64,000 nucleotides of DNA, from contig JAMKCF010000013.1 of assembly GCA_023634235.1 (NCBI GenBank), positions 12,649,705-12,713,704 of the forward strand, in the 5' to 3' direction. Source of the stretch: Pisaster brevispinus (Eukaryota > Echinodermata > Asteroidea > Forcipulatida > Asteriidae). Under the pieces are notes generated by a model. That model was not told the DNA's origin and made no database searches. It saw only the letters and a program-made list of their open reading frames with translations. The position numbers and the translations under genes were made by a program. This document shows, one piece after another, positions 49,201-61,200 of this stretch. The stretch's first letter is position 1. Each line of letters opens with the position of its first letter.

Positions 49201-52200
49201 AAAGAGGAGGTTTTACTGAGATGTCCACCTGCTTTAGGGATTTGTATGACTTTGACTAAATGACAAAAACTTCAACTGAAAAAGAACGACATTGGTTTGT
49301 TTCTCATCAAACACCGAGACCCACGTCACGTTGATCGACGTGACCATGCCTGCCAAAGGCGCTCTAGGCCCTCTGAGTATGCCCTTCAGACACGGTGATT
49401 AAAATGGTAAGCTTTATTTCAAAATCACCGTTAAAAAGAGGGGGCATTCCTTTTTTTCGTCTACAATAATGTTGATATGTTTCATCCATGAACTTGCCTA
49501 GTTTTTTTTGTTTGTTTTTTTTTTACTTTAAAAAAACATTATTTTGTCTTGGTTTAATTTTCAACTATCGGATTGAATTGATGCTAATCCCCGCTAAGGT
49601 ATATTATGAATATGTACTGTGTATGGAAAAAAACAACTCGTGAACAAAAAAGTGTGCAACTTTTTTGGAGTTGATTTTAACGATGTTGTAGTCTGACAAG
49701 GGTCTGGTTAAAACAAAATAAGATTTAAGAGCGCCATCTGGTGGCAGGTTAAAACAGTTCAAAATACAGTGTTAATAGAAGCCTTTTGCAGAGTTTTTAT
49801 AATTGTTTCAACATGGGCTCCACATACTTCACAAAAATGAATATGTTGGTGACCTTGTCTTGACCTTTTAACCTGTCTAAACTGGAATTTCTGTAAAACG
49901 CTTTAAAAAACATTATTTATTAGCTATTCATTCTGTTTTCACAATAACAAACAGCACAGCTCACGATCACTCCAGTCAGCTTTACTTGAATCCGAACACC
50001 TCGAATGTGTTATCAAACAAATTCTTATGTCTAGTTAGCTGTTTCGCAGCATAGCGCAGTGAAACAGCTCTTGTTTTCGTTAAAGTTTTTTTTATTTTTT
50101 TTCCTTTTTTTATTTGTCTGTTTCAGTAAAAAGAGCCATTGAGATAACACACGTTCGTTCTAAGCAGCCTTTTGCATAGTTCCTAATGAGCAATTGCAAT
50201 GAAACTTTCAGTGATGAAAGGCATTGGTGCAATAATGATCCTAAAACAATGATGTCATGATGACGTCATCACCTGTCACGTGACGTCATTTTAAAGGTTT
50301 CTATTTTAAATATTTGAAAATCCGTAACAAATCAGCCACAAGAGACCGTAGGTTTCTGTTTGTGGGATTGTATAGGGATAAGTTAGGTCTTCATTTTATT
50401 CAGTGTGCGTGACCTCACATGACCTCTACTTCCTGTCGAAACAGGAAGTGCCTCGTTATTCAAAAGTGGAAATAGTTATGAAGTTGCTTTCAACGATGTT
50501 ATTGTCTGGCAAGGGTGGGTAATTAAAAAAAAATACCGATGACGTCACAATACACAAGAGCGCCCTCTAGCGGCAGGTTGAAAACTGATCAAAATGGACT
50601 TTTTGAAGATGTGTGTGGTGAAGTTTTGTGTAATCACTTCAAAATTTACACACATGTTGATCGTCAAGCAGCCATCATATGTGTGAAATTTCAGATCGAT
50701 GACGTCATCGGGGGTCACGTGACGCGGCATTAAAGGTGCTTTTTTTAATGTCGTATATCTCCCTAAGTGTTATTGCGATCATGTTGAAACTTGGTAGTTT
50801 GTTGGATATTGGCAAGTTCTTGTAAATTCTGAAATGACGTTATGATGACGTCATCACATGATTTTTTATGATTTTTTGAAAAAGTTATGGCGAAACAGCT
50901 TGGCATTTGTGCACAAATGCAATATGTCTAGTTTTATTTATATTTAGAAAATCAATGTCAATATTTGACTTATGTTAGTTTGATAGGAAATGAGTAATAA
51001 ATAGGCTGAGTGTTTGGTTCTGTTTTGATTTTATTCCTTGATGTGTGCAATTCAGACATGCAATGTAACTGCATGATGGGAGTGTTTCCTGAGATAAGTC
51101 GAGCTTGGTTATCAGTGGACAGTGACATTTTTGTCTGGAACTATGAAGATGGGTAAAACAGTATTATAATAATACTAGTGATATTAAGTTTCATGTTGTG
51201 ATAGTAACCATCGGACCTTTAGGGGGCTTTCATTGGACTGAAAATGTATTATCGAAGCTTCTTTCCCAAGACGATTTGTTCTTAACTCTCTAAGATGCAG
51301 TATGTTTCTTGTACACTTAACCTACGTCAGACTATTCTAGTAATTGTAGTTTTGTTGTTGATGGTTTCATGATATTTGTGCTTGTGATTTCAGGGGTGAC
51401 TTGGCTTATTTTGATGGTTTAAATGAAACCATACTTTGTGCTGGCTTGGTGCGACCTAAACCCAATATCTTCCAAAGTCATATTCGCTTCTTGTTGTGTT
51501 TGGTGACCCCTGTGGAGATAGTACTGCTTGGTGTCAGCTTTGGTCAACCTAATGATGGTATGTATGTCGGTAATATGCATGCCAGTCACTCATAATGACA
51601 ACAAGGGCATCATGAACTATACAGTGGCAAGGGAATGGTCATTAATGTCACCAATCATGTGACCAATCATGTGGCCAATCATGATCCTTACAAAAACAAA
51701 CCACCTTGGCTAAAACTGAAGTGTGATAAAACCAACCACCTTGGCTAAAACTGAAGTGTGATAAAACAAACCACCTTGGCTAAAACTGAAATGTGATAAA
51801 ACAAACCACCTTGGCTTTAAAACTGAAATGTGATAAAACAAACCTCCTTGGCTAAAACTGAAGGGTGATAAATCAAACCACCTTGGCTAAAACTGAAGTG
51901 TGATAAAACCAACCACCTTGGCTAAAACTGAAGTGTGATAAAACCAACTACCTTGGCTAAAACTGAAGTGTGATAAAACAAACCTTGGCTAAAACTGAAA
52001 TGTGATAAAACAAACCTCCTTGGCTAAAACTGAAGTGTGATAAAACAAACCTCCTTGGCTAAAACTGAAATGTGATAAAACAAACCTCCTTGGCTAAAAC
52101 TGAAATGTGATAAAACAAACCTTGACTAAAACTGAAATGTGATAAAACAAACCTTGACTAAAACTGAAGGGTGATAAAACGAACCTCCTTGGCTAAAACT

Positions 52201-55200
52201 GAAATGTGATAAAACAAACCTCCTTGGCTAAAACTGAAATGTGATAAAACAAACCTCCTTGACTAAAACTGAAGGGTGATAAAACAAACCACCTTGGCTA
52301 AAACTGAAATGTGATAAAACAAACCTCCTTGACTAAAACTGAAGGGTGATAAAACAAACCACCTTGGCTAAAACTGAAATGTGATAAAACAAACCTCCTT
52401 GGCTAAAACTGAAGTGTGATAAAACGAACCTCCTTGGCTAAAACTGAAATGTGATAAAACAAACCTCCTTGGCTAAAACTGAAGTGTGATAAAACGAACC
52501 TCCTTGGCTAAAACTGAAATGTGATAAAACAAACCTTGACTAAAACTGAAGTGTGATAAAACAAACCTCCTTGGCTAAAACTGAAATGTGATAAAACAAA
52601 CCACTTTGGCTAAAACTAAAGTGTGATAAGACAAACCACCTTGGCTAAAACTGAAATGTGATAAGACAAACCTTGGCTAAAACTGAAATGTGATAAAACA
52701 AACCTTGACTAAAACTGAAGGTGATAAAACAAACCTTGACTAAAACTGAAGGGTGATAAAACAAACCACCTTGGCTAAAACTGAAATGTGATAAAACAAA
52801 CCTCCTTGGCTAAAACTGAAATGTGATAAAACAAACCTCCTTGGCTAAAACTGAAGTGTGATAAAACCAACCACCTTGGCTAAAACTGAAGGGTGATAAA
52901 TCAAACCACCTTGGCTAAAACTGAAATGTGATAAAACAAACCTCCTCGGCTTAAATTGAAGTGTGATAAAACAAACCTCCTTGGCTAAAACTAAAGTGTG
53001 ATAAAACAAACCTCCTTGGCTAAAACTGAAGTGTGATAAAACCAACCACGTTGGCTAAAACTGAAATGTGATAAAACAAACCTCCTTGACTAAAACTGAA
53101 GGGTGATAAAAACAAACCACCTTGGCTATAACTGAAGTGTGATAAAACCAACCACCTTGGCTAAAACTGAAATGTCATAAAACAAACCACCTTGGCTAAA
53201 ACTAAAGTGTGATAAAACCAACCACCTTGGCTAAAACTGAAGTGTGATAAAACAAACCACCTTGGCTAAAACTGAAATGTGATAAAACAAACCTCCTTGG
53301 CTAAAACTGAAGTGTGATAAAACCAACCACCTTGGCTAAAACTGAAGTGTGATAAAACGAACCTCCTTGGCTAAAACTGAAATGTGATAAAACAAACCTC
53401 CTTGGCTAAAACTGAAATGTGATAAAACAAACCTTGACTAAAACTGAAGTGTGATAAAACAAACCACCTTGGCTAAAACTGAAATGTGATAAAACAAATC
53501 TCCTTGGCTAAAACTGAAGTGTGATAAAACGATTCTCCTTGGCTAAAACTGAAATGTGATAAAACAAACCTCCTTGGCTAAAACTGAAATGTGATAAAAC
53601 AAACCTTGACTAAAACTGAAGTGTGATAAAACAAACCTCCTTGACTAAAACTGAAGGGTGATAAAACGAACCTCCTTGGCTAAAACTGAAATGTGATAAA
53701 ACAAACCTCCTTGGCTAAAACTGAAATGTGATAAAACAAACCTCCTTGACTAAAACTGAAGGGTGATAAAACAAACCACCTTGGCTAAAACTGAAATGTG
53801 ATAAAACAAACCTCCTTGGCTAAAACTGAAATGTGATAAAACAAACCTCCTTGGCTAAAACTGAAATGTGATAAAACAAACCTCCTTGGCTAAAACTGAA
53901 GTGTGATAAAACGAACCTCCTTGGCTAAAACTGAAATGTGATAAAACAAACCTCCTTGGCTAAAACTGAAGTGTGATAAAACGAACCTCCTTGGCTAAAA
54001 CTGAAATGTGATAAAACAAACCTCCTTGGCTAAAACTGAAATGTGATAAAACAAACCTCCTAGGCTAAAACTGAAGTGTAATAAAACAAACCTCCTTGGC
54101 TAAAACTCAAGTGTGATAAAACGAACCTCCTTGGCTAAAACTGAAATGTGATAAAACAAACCTCCTTGGCTAAAACTGAAATGTGATAAAACAAACCACT
54201 TTGGCTAAAACTAAAGTGTGATAAAACAAACCACCTTGGCTAAAACTGAAATGTGATAAAACAAACCTCCTTGGCTAAAACTGAAGTGTGATAAAACAAA
54301 CCTCCTTGGCTAAAACTGAAGTGTGATAAAACAAACCACCTTGGCTAAAACTGAAGTGTGATAAAACAAACCACCTTGCCTAAAACTGAAATGTGATAAA
54401 CAAACCACTTGGCTAAAACTGAAATGTGATAAAACAAACCACTTTGGCTAAAACTAAAGTGTGATAAGACAAACCACCTTCGCTAAAACTGAAATGTGAT
54501 AAAACAAACCTCCTTGGCTAAAACTAAAGTGTGATAAAACAAACCTCCTACACCGCGTTTACACTAGCTCCAGAAAGGTGGATTGAGATCCGGCGTTTTT
54601 TTAACGACCGCAGATCAAGATCCTGTGTCGCTTGATCCGGCTCCGATCCCACTTTTGAACCGGATGTATATTGGTCACGACGTCACCGCTCCTCGCAAAG
54701 AGCTCAAGGGTCACGATTACAGCGCGCCACTTCTAGAAATAATTATTATCAATGCGAAGGTAGAATGCAGAAAATACAGTACAGCAAATGATATGGATAA
54801 CAACAACCATGCAGGTAGAAATATTTTGTAGATGGGAATTAACAAAATACAGCAACGAGGCAAGCTCCGAACGTAACGATGTATGTATAAAAACAACAAA
54901 ACGTTTCACACACGCACAGTCCATGTGCACACAGCACACACAAAAATATAAACAGCAACGGATGTCCCACCAAAGTACAGGCAAAAAGCGCGCCATTCGT
55001 AGCGAAACCGGAAATGACCACATCGAATTGCGGTGTCTGATCCACCTTTGCGTTTACGCTTGTATTTGGAATCCACTTTGCCGAATCTGATCCACCAATT
55101 GCCGGATTCAACCCTTCTCGAAAGGTGGATTAAAATTGCCGGATCTTGAACCGGGTCTGATCCGGCTTTTTTTGCGTTTACACTAGCCGTTAATCCACAT

Positions 55201-58200
55201 TGCTGGATCAGACCCGGGTCTGATCCACCTTTCTGGATCTAGTGTAAACGGGGTCCTAGGGTAAAACTGAAGTGTGATAAAACCAACCACCTTGGCTAAA
55301 ACTGAAATGTGATAAAACAAAGCACCTTGGCTAAAACTAAAGTGTGATAAAACAAACCTCCTTGGCTAAAACTGAAGTGTGATAAAACCAACCACCTTGG
55401 CTAAAACTGAAATGTGATAAAACCAACCACCTTGGCTAAAACTGAAATGTCATAAAACAAACCACCTTGGCTAAAACTAAAGTGTGATAAAACCAACCAC
55501 CTTGGCTAAAACTGAAGTGTGATAAAACAAACCACCTTGGCTAAAACTGAAGTGTGATAAAACAAACCTCCTTGGCTAAAACTGAAGTGTGATAAAACCA
55601 ACCACCTTGGCTAAAACTAAAGTGTGATAAGACAAACCACCTTGGCTAAAACTGAAATGTGATAAAACAAACCACCTTGGCTAAAACTGAAGTGTGATAA
55701 AACAAACCTCCTTGGCTAAAACTGAAGTGTGATAAAACCAACCACCTTGGCTAAAACTGAAATGTGATAAAACAAACCACCTTGGCTAAAACTAAAGTGT
55801 GATAAAACCAACCACCTTGGATAAAACTGAAGTGTGATAAAACAAACCACCTTGGCTAAAACTGAAGTGTGATAAAACAAACCTCCTTGGCTAAAACTGA
55901 AGTGTGATAAAACCAACCACCTTGGCTAAAACTAAAGTGTGATAAAACCAACCACCTTGGCTAAAACTGAAGTGTGATATAACCAACCACCTTGGCTAAA
56001 ACTGAAATGTACCTCCTAGGGTAAAACTGAAGTGTGATGTGTATTTTTTCACTGATTGTGTCACATGTAATATATAAAAAAATAATAACAAAGCTTGTTT
56101 ATTGCACTATTTTTTACTAATGGCTTTAGAATATTCACACAGAAAAATGTTTCTTTATAATTGATTAAGATGTTTGTTTTTACCCCGTAGATGTAAATGG
56201 AAATGATTACAGTCGATGTGAGATGCATTTACTACCAGACCCATTGTTTTCTCTACCATCTGACAACACATATATGTTGAGTATCAAATCAACACACAAT
56301 GGACGGATCTTCCTAGCTGGCAAGGATGGTTGCTTGTATGAGATCATGTATCAGGTATAACAGGCTCCCCGGCAAAACCTATACAAACATCTTTTCAACT
56401 TCTTTGAGTTTTGAAAAAAGGGAGAATTTTTTAAGCAGAACTGTAGCAAAGAAGTAGCCATACATTGACATGTGTGCCAATAGCAGATCACTCTGGGTAG
56501 TTGTTATACATAGCTTGTGTAGGGATGTGATCTTTGCTCCTCCTGATAAATATTCATCAAACATGAATTATTTGATTCTGTGGTGAAAATATGGGGCATG
56601 GTAGATATACTCATAATCATATTGATATATCACTAATCAAAGTAAATTATAAAAATGCCCAAACTGGCAATTGCTCTTGTCTTTTGTGTGCTTACATTGC
56701 CCCAAGAAACTTCTCAACTACAACTTTTTCTTGATGCCCTATTGTGTGCCCAGAGAACCACATAGTTCTCAACAGGACGTGTCTCCATATTGTTAGATAG
56801 CTTCACAGTCATTTTCAGGGGTTTGAAAGGCCAATCACATAAAGGTGTACATGTATGTCAGCAATTTACCAACAGTTTAAACTTTCATGTAACTCTGTGT
56901 ATTGGAATATAATAGTTGAATTTAGCCTGCCTTTTGGCATTTGGTGAACTTAAAATAACCTACATTTTGCAGACAAATCCTAATTTAAACAAACTTATAA
57001 TTATTTGATTAGGCAGTTATTTGATAATAACTGTTGATGGATTAATATTTTGGATTGATTGAATTCAGGCGCAGGATGGATGGTTCAGTCGCAAGTGTCG
57101 TAAAGTCAACCTTTCTAGTAGCTCACTCTCGTTTCTAGTGCCTTCATTTCTTAATTTCTCAGAAGATGGTAAGTTGATGTTGAAATAATTTCAGTTGATA
57201 TTATGTAAAAGGGAAACAATGACTTAAATAACAAATGTTTTGTACTTGTGAAACCTAATGTAGTCCAAACTATCATTTGATTTAATGTACAAATGTGAAG
57301 AGTGTGTTCAATTTTAGAAAGAAGAAGTATTTTTGTAACTGCTATTAGAAATCAAAGCATGAAACTCGGTAATCTTGGGAGTGCCAAGTCTTGGCCTTGG
57401 GGTTGATGATGTGTTGTTATTGTTAGTGTCTTACATATACCCTAGTCATAGCCAGTTAACATTCATCACTGCTGCTAGCTAGAGCTAGCTACAGCTAGCC
57501 ACAGCTAGCCACAGCTAGCCACAGCTAACCACTGCTAGCCACAGCTAACCACTGCTAGCCATAGCTAGCTACACTAGCCACAGCTAACCAAAGCTAGCTA
57601 CACTAGCCACAGCTAATTAAAGCTTGCCACAGCTCACTACACAAGCCACAGCTAGCCACAGCTAACCGCAGCTGATCATAGCTAGCTACACTAACCACGG
57701 CTAACCACAGCTCGCTACACTAGCCACAGCTCGCTACACTAGCTACACTAGCCACAGCTAACCACAGTTAGGCTACAGCTAGCCTCAGCTAATTCTAACC
57801 ACAGCTAGCCACAGCTAACCACTGCTAGCCATAGCTAGCTACACTAGCCACAGCTCGCTACACTAGCTACACTAGCCACAGCTAACCACAGTTAGGCTAC
57901 AGCTAACCTCAGCTAATTCTAACCACAGCTAGCCACAGCTAACCACAGCTTGCTACACTAGCCACAGCTTGATACACTAGCCACAGCTTACTACAGCTAG
58001 GCTACAGCTAGCCACAGCTAATTCTAACCACAGCTAGCCACAGTTAGGCCACAGCTAGCAACAGCTAATTCTAACCACAGCTAGCCACAGCTAACTACAG
58101 CTAGGCTACAGCTAGCTACAGCTAATTCTAACCACAGCTAGCCACAGCTAACCACAGCTAGGCTACAGCTAGCCACAGCTAATTCTAACCACAGCTAGCC

Positions 58201-61200
58201 ACAGCTAACCACAGCTGGCAGGTTGCTCCCCTTGCTGCCACCATGGAAACAGACAAACAGTAGTGCATGGTTTGTCATTGAAAAAAACAAGAAATTAGTT
58301 TCAATGTGAAATTGCACTGTCCATTCTAGTTCTGATTCACCAGAGAAATGTTTCAATCTAAAATACTGTCCAAATTCAGGAACTGGCATTTGAAGATCTC
58401 AGAAATTATGGTTGCTTATTTCAATTGCAAAACAAGTACCCACTTGAGCGAACACCAATTCCTGGCAAATACATAATTTGCTTTTACATTTACTATACAA
58501 AAACATTATCATTGAAAACAACAGGATGGGAATAAAAACACTTTTTTCACAGTTATGTGTTTTCTATTGAATGCAAAACATCATTTTTTTTGTTAATGTA
58601 AATATTGAACCTTTCAAATTGTAGGATTAATCTACCAAAAATAATTAAATTGTACGAAGCTCGCAAAGGGACAAGGTGTTTTGTTTTGGTTTTTTCAAGT
58701 GCTCTCAAACTATATTATTTTGTTCCCTCAAAGTATTATTTCATTGCCTCCAAATAATATTTAGTTGCCTCAAAATATTATTAAATTCCCACGTTTGAGG
58801 GAACTAAATAATATTTTGAGGTAACTAAATAATATTTGGAAGGATTGAAACAATACAAATATTTTTAAAACTTGTCCCTTTACAGCTCCTTAATAATAAG
58901 GCTGTTTGCATTTAATAAAAGAGACAACTTAAAACAGGGTTGTTAATAGGTCAGTTTCATGTGCATATTGATGTATTAATCTAGCCATAACCAACGAGAG
59001 GTCTGCTCAATTTAACTATGGTGCAGTAGTTGTAGTGTAGTAGTTCCAATTAGAATAGCCTTTGTATGTTGAGATGTCATGAAACAATTCACTTGTCATA
59101 GACCAATCTCAATGTGCATTTGATTGTAACAGACGTTGACCTGATATGAAGTTCTCTTTCTCTATTTCATTAGATCCTATAGCAGAGATAACTGTTGATG
59201 AAACTAGACACATTCTGTACACACGGTCAGAGAAGGGTACAATACAGGTATATGACATGGGATCTGATGGGTGCAGTATGAGCCGAGTCACTGCAGTCTC
59301 TCACTACGCAATGATGAAACAAGCTATCTTCTATGCTAGGTTAGTATCAATCAACAGTATATTAGGATTTACTATCATAGCAGGAGTCTGATGAAAAGCT
59401 GATAATTTAAAAACAAATATATCTTTAATGCCAGGTTCAATAATGCCTTATTGTAGAATAATGAAATAATTTGATTTGTTTGTATTTGTTAAGGAACATT
59501 GATCGATCTAACTTCAAGCAGGTTGTTCACATTGCTGCTATTCCTTGTACTGAGTCAAGCAGATTACATCTTGTGGCAGTCACACAAACAGGTTCGTTCA
59601 ATAGACGTCAGTTTTATAACAACATTTTTGCAAAACAGGTTGCGAGCGCAAACTACAAGAAAGCTTGATGAATTGTTAGTCTGTTAGTATAATGGTCAAT
59701 GACATTAGATATAGCTCTCTAATATGCAACATTTTATGTATTCTACTCTATGGTCAGCTCATTAAACAAGCTAAACAGATCCTTTGTCTTATTAATCACT
59801 TGCTTTCTGCAAAGTGGGCTTAAGTGGAATGGAAATAATGCCCAAGTTGGTAACGGGTCAAAGTTATCCACAAAGACTGGTACAGATTGATCATACATCC
59901 AGGTAGATCTGATTGAATGTTAAATGTATTTGGATTGCTTATTTGCAGGTGTGCGGGTGTATTTTACAACCATTCCTTTCCAAGGAGATGTGTTTGGAGG
60001 TGTAGGATCTAGAGATAGGCCGATTACTCTATGCCTTGTTCATATTAGACTACCTCCTGGATTCACTGCTAATGCTTCTCAGCATAGGCCAACCAATGTA
60101 CATGCTGCTGTCTACAGTAAAGGTAATGATTACTTTTTGTAGATCTTGTAGCTCTGATGGCATTGATATCTTAATGGATATGTCATTCTGTCTATTTCAC
60201 TCTGTCGGTGTATGTGAACAATGTTATATTTGTTTTGTTTGATATAACCTTCATGTGTACTATTCATATTGCCAAAGGACTGGCTAGGTGGTAAAGATTG
60301 TGGAGTATTTTGCTGCAGTTGATGGTTAGGTGTGAGTTTCAATAACGATGTAATGACCCTTGTTGTTTACTCAGGTACAATGCTGTTATGTTGATGGTTA
60401 GGTGTGAGTTTCAATAATGATGTAATGACCCTTGTTGTTTACTCAGGTACAATGCTGTTATGTTCCTCACAGTCTGAAGAGTCAGATCACTTATGGTGTC
60501 TCAATCCAGATTCCTTCCCATTCCAACGCTCACTCATGGAAACTCAGGTAACTACTTCAATCTTACATCATGCATTTACAATCTCTTCTTGGACCACAAG
60601 ATGAAGCTTAAAAGAGCTGTGCTTTTTTTTTTCTCAATGTACGGTTTACCATGCTCAAATGAAACTGGTGCATTACCGCTCCAGAAGAATTCATGTTTTT
60701 GTACTGATTTGAGTTGACACAACGTACTGTGTATGTGTAGATGCATGTTTGGCATATCATATTGCTGGCCGGCATAGTGCATCTGTCATTCATATCCATG
60801 TGGATGATATTGAATGTACATATAGTAGGAGCATACATGATTTACAGTACATGTAGTCTATGTAGTTTATACCTCACTGGGTATCTTCAGCTAACAACCC
60901 CCCCCCCCCCATCTTAACCAGATGTATGACGCTGACAGATTGTGATATGTTTTGTGTAGGTGACTCATTTGATTGCTAGTAGGACGTGGGTTATCGCTGA
61001 GGTTCCATCTATCCCACTCCTGACACCAAGGGTTGATGAAGAGAAACCAAGACAAGCAGAACCACCCAGTGTAGTAACTCAACAAACTGTTACATCACCT
61101 TCATATGTGCTGCTAAGCTCAAAGGTAAATCATAGTATATCGTTGACTAAACAACATCACTGTAACATGCTGTTTATTCCCCTCATCAATTTAGGAATAA

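Noticed and set aside
52845..53045. Minus-strand frames with repeated [13 protein letters not shown] peptides, also at 55716-55916
   Set aside because: Translation of the 35-bp minisatellite; no start context or conserved neighbours.
54583..55111. Several overlapping frames on both strands inside the minisatellite insertion
   Set aside because: Four frames overlap without transposase motifs; treated as non-coding interior of the element.
60897..60910. Poly-C/poly-G runs at 29572, 30240, 32765, 36189, 43143, 44620 and 60897 as signals
   Set aside because: Simple homopolymers, several at MITE edges; prone to assembly error and without further context.
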